Source: Panicum virgatum (lineage: Eukaryota > Streptophyta > Magnoliopsida > Poales > Poaceae). Taken from it: DNA of 64,000 nt. The stretch lies in assembly GCF_016808335.1 (NCBI RefSeq), contig NC_053145.1:28097120-28161119 (forward strand), written 5' to 3'. The notes below the pieces were generated by a model. That model saw nothing but the letters and a program-made list of their open reading frames with translations, was not told the origin of the DNA and ran no database searches. Made by a program: the position numbers and the translations under genes. Within the stretch, counting starts at the first letter, position 1; each line of letters begins with the position of its first letter. Positions 21,656-34,014 of this stretch are shown one piece after another.

Positions 21656-22760
21656 GTGATGCAGTCTCAATCTGAGCCCCAGTTAGTTTGGTCGTGCCGT
21701 GTTGATGCTGCTAGACCCCAAAACCCGACCATCGGGGCCGGAACCGAGTTATCGCGGCACGCCGGCGACCCAGGGCCGTCTCTCGTCACGGCGAGCCACA
21801 ACCGAGCCTCGAACAGCCATCCAGTACACTCCAGTGGGTTACACGTGTCGAGCACTTTCGTTTGCACCAAACCGCAGGCCAAAAGACCTTCTGTAGCGCC
21901 AGATCCGCCTGCTCCGGCGAGATCGCCGCCGCGGGAGTTTCTGCTCCGGCGAGCAGCGCTGCCTCCCCCGCGACCCTTTGATCTCAGGCGTCGGATCAAG
22001 ATCCGATGGCGCACAGCAGCCCGCGCCGAAGTCAATCGGGAAGAAAACAGTCAGTGCTGTCTTTCTTGCAAAAGAGTCCCTGCTGCCTTTCAAATTCAAC
22101 CCGCGGTCCATGATAGTTCAAAAGTATTTCCAAATAGGTCCTGTTTTTAACGTTTAAGCCCCTGGCCTTTTTAGAAATCGAATCCGCCGTCCAACCCCTG
22201 TATTTTTGCGAGTTAGACCCCGTGTCTATCCTTTAATTATGTATAGGTCCCGAGTTTTTACAGAAAACCCCTAGAAACTTAGTTTTTTCTTGCAGAAAAG
22301 CCCCTAGATCTTGTTTTAAGCCTAGTTTTCGAGGTCTAGCTCCGTTTTAGGTGTTCTTTATGTCCACACGATCGTTGTAACGCGTAGAATAGTTCTCGCT
22401 TAGTTTTGTTTGCTATTTTTATGTATTGTTGTACTGTTTATTAGTGTTTGCCTTTGTTTGCATGTATGGGTATGTGCTGGACTTGTTTTGGCGTTGTGAT
22501 CGTGAGTAGACGTTGATTCTTCGGAGGAGTACTAGTACCCGGAGCAGCCACCGTCTTCACAGCAGTTTGAGCAGCAGGAGAACATTGAGGAAGGCTAGTA
22601 TAACATGAATGACAATTTATACTGCATTTTAATATTGTATGCCTATAAGGACTTTCCTAGCCACTTTAGATCCTTTATATATCCCTTGGGTTGCATTTTT
22701 GGTTAGTTGTGCTAGGTACCGCGCTATAACACACTTGGTCCTTTTTAATTAATTTGATTA

Positions 22761-25700
22761 TGTAACACCCTAGTTTAAATTTCAGCTTTTTATAATAAAT
22801 TTAATTGGCTTTAATTAATTTTCTAAGGTTTATGGTGTTTAGAAATGGCATTTAATCCATTTTTGTTCCTTAAGTAATTAAAATATTATCATAGGTTTAA
22901 ATTTATTGTTGCATCATGCTGGAGCATTGTTTTAATTGTTTGAGTGCTAGAGTGAATTCAAATTCAAGTTTGAATTTATTTGGTTTGAGTTTGAGTTAGA
23001 AATAGAAATAGGAAAATGGTTAGAAAAGAAAACCCAAAACCCAGCCCAGCTTCCCTCCTCTCCCTCTTTTCCCCGGCCCAGCCTACCTGTTACCGCGATC
23101 CCTTTTCCCTTCTCCCGCTCGCGGCCCAGTCCGGCCAGCGCTCACGACCCGTTCTTCCCCCTCCGCGCTTGGCCCACCGCCTCCCGCTCGGCCCAGCAGG
23201 TCCGCGCGCGCCAGCTCGCCCCTCACCCACTCACGGCCCGCAGCACCGCGTGTCGCCCGCGCCTCACTTCCCTCTCCCCTCGCCCAGGCCCACGCGTTAG
23301 TGGTCGACCCCGTCGCCCAGCGGCCGCGCGTCACCGTTGCCACCCTGTCACTGCCAGCCATGGCCCACCTGTCATCCCCCACCTTCCTTCCTCCCCGCGC
23401 GCGCAACGCCCCACCGAGATCCCTGGCCACAAATTCCGCCGGCCTTCCTACCTCAGGCGCGCACGCCAAGGCAACCCGCCGCCCTACAAATAGAATCCCG
23501 AGCCTCACCTCCTCCTCCCATCCGCAGCCACCACCCCTAATCCTAGCGCCGCATCTCGCTCCACCGCGCAGGCTCCTCTGCGCCGCCGCGGACCAGCCCC
23601 GCCACAGCCTTCCGGCCCCTGCCAACCACCCCAGGAGCCCCGCCTCGACGTCAAGAACACCACCGAAGCCCCCAGCCCCGACTCTAGTCCGAGCATCACC
23701 GAAATCGAACCCAGACACCATCTCAGGTGAGCTCATCCGCCGTGGCAATTGGCCGCAGTCGGTGCCGCTCCGGCCAAGCTGACTCCTCCATTGGCTTCGT
23801 AGGGACTCCACTCATCGACCCGTGGAGCCCAGGAGCCCGGAGGACTACCCCAGCGACCGGTCCACGAGCTCCGCCACGCCATCACCGCCGAGCTCGCCGC
23901 CGACCCTTCTGCGCCGCGTCTCCTCCCGTTCCAACTCTCGGTGAGGACTAGCCCGGCCTTCTCTCGCTTTTATGCTAGTCAGTCTCGCCCGTGGCGCACC
24001 CTAGGATCCCGGACATAGCACGCCGCACGCCTTGCTCCGCCGTGCCGCCACGCCGAGCCGCCTCCATGCCGTGCACCCTGTTTTACGCCACCGCAACACC
24101 ACGGTATCCACCCCAGTGTGTTACGCATGCCGCTGGCTACCTCCCCGGCCAAACCACGGCCCAAACCGAGCCCTAGGGCGCCGCCTTGGTCTTCTCCAGT
24201 CACGCGCCGCCGCGGAACAGGGAGTTCCGGCGAGCTTCGCCGCCGCACCGCGCTCTCTTCACCCTGGGCCGCCCGATCTGGAGGCAACGACCCCAATTAG
24301 ATCTAGAGCCCATCAAACCCGAGCCGTGTGATCGTGATCTAATAGCCCAGATCTAAACATACCGGTTTGCCCTGGCATTTTTGTTAAAGAGACCCTGAGG
24401 TTTTCTTTATTCAACCCGCGGTCCCTGGTAGTTCAAAAATATTTCCAAACCGGCCCTGTTTTATTCACTTAACCCCTGAGCTCTTTAGAAATATAACCCG
24501 CCGTCCAGAGCCATCAGTTTTGCAGGTTAGCCCCTGAAACTATGGTTTATTTACGTTTAGGCCCTCGGTTTTTGCAGAAAACCCCCTGGAACTTAGTTTT
24601 TCTCGCAGATAAGCCCCTAGAACTTGTTTTTGGCCTAGATTTTGCGTTCTAGCTCCGTTTTAGGCGTTCTTTATATCCACGTGATCGTTGTAATGTGTAG
24701 AATAGTTCTAGCCTAGTTTTGTATGCTGTTTTCATGTATTGTTGTACTATTTCGTAGTTTTTGCTAGTGTTTGCTTGTATGCTTATTGTTGTGCCTTGTT
24801 TTGGCCATGTGTTCACGAGTAGACGTTGAGCTACCGGAGGAGCCCCAGTACTAGCACCCGGAGCAGCCGTCTTCCGACCAGTTTGAGCAGCAGCAGGAGC
24901 AGTACGAGGAAGGCAAGTATAACATGAACAACCTATCACTTTTAATTACATTTTCATACTGCATTTTAACATTGTATGCCTATAAGGATTTCCTAGCCAC
25001 ATTTATCCTTTATATATATCCTTGGGTTGCATTTTGGTTAGTTGTGCTAGGTGCCGCGCTATAACACATAATGGTCTTTTTAATTAATTTGATTAATGGT
25101 ATATGCAACTTAATTCTGAGAGTGGCCCTCTGTGTGGCTTGAGTGGCTCACTTCTCATTAAAATTGGTTTTGTTAGAAACATGGTGTAGGGGCCAGCACG
25201 GTGCTTACTGCCTGGTTGGCCACTCTCCATAAGGACCGGTTCATAGAGCGACAACCTGGGACAACAGCGCTACCACAAGACTGGAATGGGACGGTCTTGG
25301 CTTACTAATTAGGTCATTTTGGTTTGGGAGTAACTTACCGACGGGGCATGGGGGGTGGTGAGCTTCAATGATGGCCAGGCTACGAGGCTTGGTCTGCGTA
25401 CCCCTCGAGGTGGTTACCATCGTTGCGGAGCCTGATTCCTTAGCGGTTACACCTTACCAACGTGTCCTTTGTAACGGCCTCGTAGTGAGTTTGCTAGTCA
25501 TCTCACCTAAGGAAGTGTGATGAACAACTAGCGTAGCTCACGACTTGTGGGTAAAGATGTGCAACCTCTGCAGAGTGTAAAACTGGTATACTAGCCGTGC
25601 TCACGGTCATGAGCGGCCCAGATCCTCCTTTTGATTAGTGGGGTTATCTCCTTCCGACGAGGGGGGTGCCTCTCGGGGTTACCTTGGTGGTTTTGGTTTG

Positions 25701-26253
25701 GTTCTCAGTAGTAACATGATTAATTTTGATTAATTACTATGTAACTGGGTTTATGGTAATTCATCAACTTGTAGTAAATAGCTTTAATAAAATTTTGCCA
25801 AGACTTAAAAGCTAATGCAGTCAGTCAGCCAACCTTAGAGCCTCAAAGTTTGTGTTATACTTGTTGAGTACAAGTTGTGTACTCACTCTTGCCTACTCTA
25901 CTCTTTTTCCTCTTGGGGATACTCTACTGCTGCTCAGTTCCTGCTGACGCGAGGGAGTTCGCTCAGCGCTACCAGGACTACGAGGACTTCTAGGCGTTTC
26001 GTCTCCCAGTCGACGTCCCTGTGGCGCCCTGCTCAGCTTCCGACGAGAGTTATCGTTTATGTATTACGCTTCCGCATACTCTGTATCAGACTTTTGTCAT
26101 TAATGTAATAAATAACATTTGTATTCGCTTTATTATGTCTTATTCGTGATATGTGCTGTGATATATTGTTCATTCTGTTGTATATACGTGAGACTTGATC
26201 CTGGCACGTATATGATGGCTCGGTTTATGTTCTTTTATAAACCGGGTGTTACA
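22761..26253 (+). mobile_element. Solo LTR E (Tekay type) nested in LTR D
   Basis: 3493 bp with TGTAACACCC/GGGTGTTACA termini and target duplication GATTA (22756-22760 and 26254-26258). No internal region. It lies inside LTR D of the same superfamily and so inserted later. A promoter-like block has CTACAAATAGAA at about 23493 and candidate leader introns (GTGAGC at 23727, GTGAGG at 23941). The frame of exon alpha (24823-24912, one TAG) can be followed back without stops through two upstream exon-like blocks, but no ATG start was found. Confidence 0.93.
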
Positions 26254-27394
26254 GATTAATGGTATATGCAACTTAATTCTGGGAGTGGCCCGTTTGAGTG
26301 GCTCACGTCTCATTAAAATTGGTCTTTCTAGAAACTTGGTTTAGGGGGCTCGCACTGTGTTATGTGCTAGCTACTCTCCATAAGGACCGTACATCATTAG
26401 AGCGACAACCTGGGACAACCGCGCAACCACAAGACTGGAATGGGACGGTCTTGGCTTACTAATTAGGTCTTTTTGGTTTGGAGTAACTTTCCTGCGGGGC
26501 AGGGGAGGTAAGCTTCTATGGCCCTCGTACTGAGTGGCCTCGTCTATGCTTCTGTGTCTTGACGCCCACTAAACCTACTCCATAGTCGCCGATCCACCCT
26601 CGCGGTTACTCCTTACCAACGAGATTCTTTGTAAAGGCCTCGTAGTGAGTTTGTTAGTCATCTCACCTAAGGAAGTGTGATGAACAACTAGCGTAGCTCA
26701 CGACTTGTGGGTAAAGATGTGCAACCTCAGCAGAGTGTAAAACTGGTATACTAGCCATGCTCACGGTCATGAGTGGCCCGGATCCTCCTTTTGATTAGTG
26801 GGGTTATCTTCCTTTGATTAGGGGGGTTCCCCGGGTGGGTGGTTTGGTTCTCAGTAGTATCATAATTAATTCTAATTAATTACTATGTAACTGGGGTATG
26901 GTAACTCATCAACTTGTAGTAAATAGCTTTAATAAAATTTTGCCAAGATTAAAAGCTAATGCAGTTGAGTCAGCCAACCTTGGAGCCTCATAGTTTGTGT
27001 TATACTTGTTGAGTACAAGTTGTGTACTCACACTTGCCTCCTCTACTTTTTCCTCTTGTTCTTTTTGGGGATACTCTACTACTGCTCAGTTCCTGCCGAC
27101 GCGAAGGAGTTCACCCAGAGCTACCAGGAGTACGAGGACTTCTAGGCGTTTGTCCCCCAGTCGACGTCCCTGTGGCGCCCAGCTTCCGAGAGTTTCTTGT
27201 ATATGTATTTATGCTTCCGCTATATCAGACATTTTGTCATTCATGTAATAAATAACATTCGTACTCGCTTTATTATACCTTTTTACGTGATATGTGCTGT
27301 GATATGCTGTTCATTCTGTTGTATATACGTGTGACTTGATCCTGGCACGTATATGATTGCTCGGTTTATGTCCTTTTGTAAACCGGGTGTTACA

Positions 27395-28430
27395 CTACCT
27401 CAGTAAGGGAAATTCTTGAGTAATATTAAAATATAATAAAAGGTTTTCCTGTTGGTTTACATGTCCCATCCAGAGCCATAATGATATTTCATGCATGAGC
27501 TACCAAAGGCTATCTTGATTTACTTTGAGCTTTGTCGAATGGTGAGTTCACTTGAGAAAAGGTACTTGTCATCTGCCGGTCTTTCTCCTTTGTGTACCCA
27601 TTTCATTGCTAGCCTCAAAATGTCTGGGGAGACAATTACCTACTCCGGATATTGTCATCCACTTTCACCCAGACAGTTTCACCACAACTCAGCCCAAAAT
27701 CTCCACTGTGTGCCTATCCACTTCAAAAAGGGTCAAAATTTCTTCAAAATCTCCCTCTGAAAATACTAAATTCATGGAAGGACATGGGGTTATCTTCTTA
27801 AAAAAAAGAAGAGAGAAGAAGTGCCCATGATCCTTAGCAAAAACAGTCCAAAAGAGGAGTTCAATAAAATGACCCACAAATGTTTCCAAAAGTGTGAGTC
27901 CATTTCTCCCTCTCCCCTGAACATTTGTGATTCCATAAGATCGGAATTTGATCAAGTACCTAGTTCTTGAGAAAAACTCTTCGGCTCGACAACATAGGTA
28001 ATCAAGGTATGTCATACTCTTCCTACCCATAACTCCAGATATCAGCCTTAGATTAGGAAGAAGATGGTCAAGTTTTTTACCTTGGTGAGGAATCATACAC
28101 CTTGAGCGATTGACAGTACCTTCAGGGAACCTTAATCATATGCATACTTAAGAAATATTCCGAGAATGAACCTGAACAGGGAAAATAGAAAGATATTCCG
28201 GTGAAGGTTGTTCAGTCCTCCAACCGCTCAAGACAAGGGATGAAATGTGAAATAAGCCCCATCATCCAGAACATATAGGTATGTGCCAACTTACTCGAAG
28301 TACATACGGATAGAGTAATATGCTATGCACAGGGTACATGTAGAGGGCAAACATTGACGCAACTCGTGATCCACCGAGCTTCAGTATTAAGCTTTGCTCG
28401 AGGATGAGCAAAAGTTTAAGCTTGGGGGGG
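27395..28430 (+). other. 3' non-coding part of H1, right of LTR D, with polypurine tract
   Basis: Resumes with CTACC. No ORF resembles a known protein, though the stretch matches the H2 3' region (36370-37425) throughout. The end, GAGGATGAGCAAAAGTTTAAGC then TTGGGGGGG, is a polypurine tract abutting the LTR start at 28431. Confidence 0.7.
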
Positions 28431-30274
28431 TGTTGACAGCCATTATCTCACGTTTTTTACCATCAACTTCTCGGGAATAAATTGAGTTTAGCACTATGTT
28501 CCATGCATATTTTATTTGATTCTAATAAGTTCCACAAGTTTTGGATTAGTTGTGCTTGCAGGTATTCATTGTCCAAAGATAGTCGAAATCAGAGAAAATC
28601 CCGGCCGCCCGGCACATTCCGTGCCGATCGGCCTGACACCTCCAGATACATGGGTCCAATACTTTCACTGGAGCAATGTGACATGTTCATAAGGTTCCAG
28701 AACAAGGCGAACATTTCATATCCAATCGGTGGACCCGGAAGGCACAAGGTTCAACTCAAAGACCCACATGTCAGTGCCAAGATCGTCAAATGGGGAAACC
28801 ACCCATTCCAGAAGCAAAGTGGAGTGTTGTTGTGCAACGTCGGCGAAGCGGAGGGCCAAGACGCTCGGTGTGACACCTCAGGTGTCAGTTTAACCAAAGC
28901 CAGGCAATTAACATAACTTCACACACAAATGAGCTAAGAAAACTTAAATAAGAACCCTATATCTAGTTTTTGCAAACTTGTGTGTAAATTTATGTGTGCA
29001 TGTGTTTGAGTGCAATGTGCTTGAAAAACAATATTGGTACACTTTTAAACTTGGCTTAACATGTGTGGGAATAAGGCTCTAAAATACATCTTTCATAATG
29101 ATCTATAAACTTTCTATGCAAATCAAATTCAAACTGGAAAACCATCACATGAAATGGTTAATGGAACCATTCATGATTTGTGAAGATCTACTAGTTCAAA
29201 CCAAATAATAAAATAAGGCCACAATTAGTCAACAAACAAATAGTTTTGAAATCTTGAAAATCTTTTTTAAAGAAAAGAAGACATAGAGACCATACTTACC
29301 TCGAAGGTCCAATAAGAAAATATTTAGTATTCACTTAATTCTCAAATGACAACTCAGAGTAATGGAACAAAATAAAAATTCGAACAAAGGATTAAACATT
29401 CCTTTAGCACATAATAATAATAAATATTTATAGAAAACAAGAATGCATCCTTGTATAGGAGTATGTGTGGATATAAACTTGTTCCTTTAATAATTGTAGA
29501 ACTCTCGTCCTCGATTTGTCACAAAAATTTAGTATAAAGACACACTCATATTTTTCGGGCACATAGTTTAATTTAAAAAGACTTTTTGCTAATTCAAAAT
29601 TTAAACATTCAAATAAACAGGAGTTCAATTTCTAGTAATAAGGAAGTTAAAAATAACTTTCAAACCAATGCACTTATGCATAGGAAATTGAATATACATA
29701 TTCACCATGTCATGATAAACAAAAGCCTAGTTGAAGTCTAGGAGTAAAAGTGCCAAAATTCACATAGAATGATAAGTACTTTAAATGGCTGTTTTTTTTG
29801 AAATAATTAAATAACTCTCAAACCATTGCTCAAATGAAGAAGTTCATAACACGAAAGTTGTAGATCTCAAAAAATTGAACAAGAATGGTATTCAACACTT
29901 TTTCATTTGAGGCAAATAAGAGGGAGAAAAGTCGAAATTACAGAACTGGGTTTTGGAACTTTGGTCTAATTACGAAAATGCCACTGACCATCTCTCTCCC
30001 CTCTCTCTCACGCCGTCCGTACCCGGCGACGGCAAACCGCCCCGAGAACGGCCGAATGGGCATGCGCGCCCCTGGTTTCACTCGAAGCCGCACCGCCCTG
30101 GCTCGTCCTCCGCTTGTCACGCTCCCATGGTCACCTGGGCAGCCGCCACGACGCCCGCCATGCGCCACGCCGCCCAAACGGCATCGCCGCTCGCCGTCGA
30201 CTGCCTCCGCCCTACCTGACCCCAAATTGACCTCCCCTAGGTGCACGTTTGCTTCGTCTCGAAGCCATGCCGCC

Positions 30275-30281
30275 TATAAAA
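30275..30281 (+). promoter_or_regulatory. TATA box in LTR I
   Basis: CCTATAAAACGAGC sits at the downstream side of a GC-rich block, followed by exon-like GC-rich sequence and splice-donor-like sites (GTGAGC at 30485). It is the best core promoter in this LTR. Confidence 0.6.
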
Positions 30282-32141
30282 CGAGCTCCTAGCCCCCTCG
30301 GGCACCCAGACCCCCATTTCCCCATCCGCCGCCCGCCATTGCCGACGGCAAGCTCGAGCTCGCCGTGGCCAGGCCATCCCCGAACCACATTGCTTGTTTG
30401 GCCCCCACCAAAACCTTCCTCGCCTCTCACTGGTGCTGTACACCCGGTCGAATGCCGCTGGAACCCGTCGGAGCACCGCCGCCGGTGAGCCGCACCTCCG
30501 CCGTCCCTGCTCCGCCGTGGAACCGCCTCCTCCATCCACCTCCCGTCGAGCCAAGACCACCATTAGGTGCGGCTTTAGCCCCTCTCACTTTACCCCAAGT
30601 TTCCCCTCACCTCCGGGGCCGGACCTCTCCAGAAATCGCCCCGCCGTTCCTCCTCTGTTTACTCATCTCCACCAAGGACCTCGAGTTAAAAGAAACAGAA
30701 ATTCAGGGTCCTAAGTGAAAAATATACATGAACTATAGAATCCAAAACAGTAAACTTTGAAAATGCCTAGAAATTCGTAGAAAAATCAGAAAAATACAAG
30801 TTCAAATGTTTTGGAATCCTTGTTACAAGATCTACAAGTTTTGTTACATGCACATCTTTAGAATCTGTCCACATTTTAATCTACAAAAAATATTAGATTA
30901 AATGGGCTATGTTTGTTCTAGGAGTTGTGCTCAGTAACTATGGATGATTTTTTTCTAGAATGTGTATTGTATTTTTTCTAGCCGTTGGTAAAAATTTGAA
31001 CACAAAGGGACATCATTTACTAGCTCAAAACTCTAAGATTCCTAAATCTACTAGTATTGCTCATGTATTAATGCTGGTAGAAATAAAGAGGTTCTGTGTA
31101 TGAAACTTTTTCCTTGTATGCTTGTCACTAAAACCTTACTGTTGCGCAAGTTTAAGAAGTTTAGATTAGTTTAACTATATATTTGAGTTAATGCTTGATA
31201 AGTAGGCTTTATTTGTGATAAATAGTTCCTTTGCGTAGAAAAATCTGATAATATTTGTACGACTCTATTTTAGTCATAAATGCATGTCTACAAAATTTGA
31301 GATCCATCTGATGACCATAACGGTTGATACAAAATGTGCAGTTTATGCCATGAATAGATTTGTTATTTTTATCCTGGTAACAATAATGCTTGAATGCTCA
31401 TGATGTTTGCTCCCATTACTAAACAGTGTGTGTAGATGCTATAGAAAAAGTTTGACATGCTTTACTGCAAACTTGATAATTCTAATAATAATGCATGTGT
31501 ATACACTGTTTTATTCCTTGATATTTTTAATTGTGATGAAAATGCTTCATATTTTTACTACAGCATGGTTAGATGTGCAGAAACCTGGTAGAACTCTTTG
31601 TAGAATTTGAGTTTGATAAATGCATGTTAAATTTGCCGATTTTATATCTCCTGTTATATGCGCAGACTAAATTTGGAAAAAATACAGTTCAGCACACATC
31701 GTGTCTAGCTGTTGCTGTTAAATTTTGAACTCCAGAGCTAGTGTAGTTTAGTCTGGATAAATACATCTTCATTAGTACATGCTCAGTTTTGGATAATTTT
31801 CATGGCTAGGTGCTTTATTGTTTTTACTTGAAATTTTTACTGGGACTAGCTGAGTAGATGAAGTACCTTACATAAAAATTGTAGCTCCAGAAACTAATCC
31901 TAACTTATGAAGTTAAATAGTCAAACAACTAGGTGTTTACATTTAATATAAAACCCGCCACACAGCTCTTTTATGAAGTAAAATGAATTTAAGAACTACT
32001 CTATAAACGATTGCCCAGAAAATAAAGTTAACTAAGACCACCACAACAAACACATGCTATACTAGACTACAATTTTATAGTGAAGGAAATAAATATGTTT
32101 ATATCATGTTGTAACAATATCATTTCTGCATGCATATAGAA

Positions 32142-33369
32142 ATGGTAAATCTACTCGACGGTGATTACGAGTTGGTTCCCGCGGACTCTCGTGTTGACCA
32201 GGAAATTAATTTGAACTGTGCTAACTTATCTCAAGGCCTGGGCCAAGCCCCAGAGGTTTTTCTGCCTGACAGTGCCCAAGAAGGCAAGCCCCGGTGCATA
32301 ATGCCTTTATTTTCCGAGTTATTATTCATCTATCTATTTATAATGTGTTGTAATAAGTTTATTTCTGCATTTAAGTTTTCTAGGTGTTGATCGAAAACCC
32401 TAGATGCATGATCTATAGGTACCTATGTTTTATATCCGGATCTTTTTATCGACTAGTTGCCATGCTAATTAGGTACGGTAGAAGTCGAGGGGTTTCCTGC
32501 CTCTCGCGAGCAAATAGGAATTTTACTGGCTTTAATTCCTGCTGAAATATAAGGACAACGGGTGTGGTTGTGTAGTTGTGATACCCCGCTGGTGTAGTCA
32601 AAAATGGCTAGGGTCGCGGTGTGTGGCTCATTTCGTTAAGCATTTGAAAGTACTAGCCACATACCGAGAAATATGGTAATCGGTAAGCTTAAGTACCTAA
32701 TTGGACCAGCGAGTGGAACGATCTCGCACCCTCTTGGTAGAAGTAGGTTTATTTTTGTCCGGACGTACGGGTGCAGAGTGGTCGGACTCTGTAGTCAGGG
32801 AGGGTGTTCCGGATCCACGGACTGGAAAGAAAGCGGAAAAGTTGCGTGGGCGAAAGCGGCATCGATCCCCATGCATGTGTGTTAGGTTCCCCTGGCCAGG
32901 TTGAAATTCGATTCAGAATCGTCCGCCTCTCACGGCATGAGATTGCTTAACATTTTCGGTCACATAGAGTAACAAGTGGAACATGATGATGATAATACTG
33001 CTGGTTGATTAAATGATTGCTCTACCATGTTTGTATAGAGTTAGATGCAAACTTAGAACGGTTAATTCAACTAGAATATGATAAAGTTAAAATCTGAAAA
33101 TAAAGATCAACTCTTAGTGGCGTTTTTGGCAAAAGAAATCCCACCAACCAAAAAGCCTTGCATGTCTAGTTATCGGACTATGTTATATCCGGTGACGGGT
33201 AAGTCTTGCTGAGTATTAGTATACTCAGCCTTGCTTGTGGCACTGTTTTTCAGGTACTAACTTTGAAGATCTGTTTGCGAGTCTTACTTGGCCGTGTACC
33301 TTGCCTCCGGGCTGGTCAGTTGAGTGGGATGGCCCTTCAGCTGGTGCTGACCACCCTCCCGCTGAGTGA
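32142..33369 (+). CDS. Candidate two-exon small gene inside LTR I, GC-AG intron
   Basis: Exon 1 runs from ATG 32142, shortly after an acceptor-like CATATAG, to 32283. It reads MVNLLDGDYELVPADSR and an acidic remainder ending ...AQE plus one base. The donor is GCAAGCC (32284); the acceptor is TTTTTCAG (33253). Exon 2 (33254-33369) continues in phase 1 with TNFEDLFASLTWP, then LPPGWSVEW, and stops at 33367-33369. The product would be 85 residues, acidic, with no signal peptide or membrane segment. LTR K keeps both exons, the phase, the GC donor and the intron length (970 against about 979 nt), and in exon 2 most base differences are synonymous. I do not recognise the protein. The start is uncertain: K has ATA at this ATG but is open further upstream. 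Confidence 0.45.
33208..33229 (+). other. Conserved hairpin before exon 2 of the LTR I gene
   Basis: GCTGAGTAT and ATACTCAGC pair over 9 bp with the loop TAGT, 24 nt before the acceptor. K has CTGAGTAT/ATACTCAG (43000-43019) and the Tekay-type LTRs have TGAGTAC/GTACTCA in the same place. Confidence 0.6.
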
Positions 33370-33864
33370 CGTGTTTCGTATGGGCTTTATCGATACGTAA
33401 CTTCCTTTCGTTAGATGTTTTATTGCTTCCGCTGAGACTATGACACTTGAATAATTTGTGTAGTTTGGAATTCTGTAGTACTTCGCTACTCTGAACATGG
33501 TTTGTAATAAATTTCTTTTCCGCTGCAAACTCTGAGATGTATGAGATGATCTGTGTTGTAATCTCTGGGCTCACCTTTGTGTGAGTGTTGTCTGCTGATC
33601 CTGGAATAGCGTGGCTTTTATCGAGGCTTCACTCGAGGAACTACCGGTGAGTGCCAATTTGGGTTAGAGTTGCTTAGCAACAAAGATCAGTGCACCCGGG
33701 CCCAGTAGTTTTTGGTGGTTCCGCCACACTCGGGAGGCAGGCCGCTCGGCCTACCTCAGGCCGCCCGACCCAAGATAGAAGCATCCGAGGAAGCCACCCA
33801 GAGAACTAACGTCCAGAAGAGATCAGGAGCCGTCCACGGGAGGTCGTTGGCCAGATGGCACACC

Positions 33865-33880
33865 CCTAGGCCGGCCTAGG
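33865..33880 (+). promoter_or_regulatory. Palindrome 128 bp upstream of the TATA box in the H LTR
   Basis: CCTAGGCCGGCCTAGG is a perfect 16-bp palindrome. Related sequences occur at 37993-38012, 56899-56918 and 63621-63640 in the other H LTR copies, each with 128 bp to the TATA box. A protein-binding site in U3 is plausible. Confidence 0.5.
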
Positions 33881-34007
33881 GAGGGCTGCCCGGCCCCACC
33901 TTGCAGCCTCCCGGCTCCCGGCTTCGTGTGGAAGTTAAGCACCGCCTCTATAGTTGCGTGCACCTGGTGCTAACAGAATTACCGGCCTTCTACCGACCTT
34001 GGAAGAC

Positions 34008-34014
34008 TATAAAG
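34008..34014 (+). promoter_or_regulatory. TATA box in the H1 3' LTR
   Basis: GACTATAAAGAG; the other H LTRs have TATAAATA at 38140, 57046 and 63768, each followed by CACTTGTAA(A)CACACAC. Confidence 0.7.

Larger units (their letters stand above)
20271..27394 (+). mobile_element. Solo LTR D (Tekay type), interrupted by solo LTR E
   Basis: Starts TGTAACACTC, ends GGGTGTTACA, and is flanked by CTACC on both sides (20266-20270, 27395-27399). Removing E and one copy of its duplication leaves a single LTR of about 3.63 kb with no internal region, so it is a solo LTR made by LTR-LTR recombination. A TTTAAAT box lies at 21109. Exon alpha (22510-22593) has a TAG and a mutated donor (GCTAGT); exon beta (27090-27145) is open. 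Confidence 0.93.
28869..33728 (+). mobile_element. Solo LTR I: 4.86-kb LTR of a second, Tekay-related family
   Basis: Begins TGTGACACC, ends TTCCGCCACA, and is flanked by CTCGG (28864-28868 and 33729-33733). There are no gag or pol domains and no internal direct repeat, so it is one long LTR. Its end shares short landmarks with the Tekay-type LTRs: CTTCCGCTG, GTAATAAAT and TGATCCTGG in the same order. The left 1.1 kb is AT-rich; a promoter-like block lies at 29985-30710; 30720-32130 is AT-rich and intron-like. A related copy on the minus strand is K. Confidence 0.85.

Noticed and set aside
28482..28916. 144-codon plus-strand ORF
   Set aside because: Runs across the H LTR into LTR I over the target duplication; a composite of two elements, not a gene.
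29885..30718. Apparent host-like gene with TATA box and several ORFs of 80-135 codons
   Set aside because: It lies within the TSD-flanked LTR I, and frames overlap on both strands. Kept only as the promoter and leader of the LTR gene.
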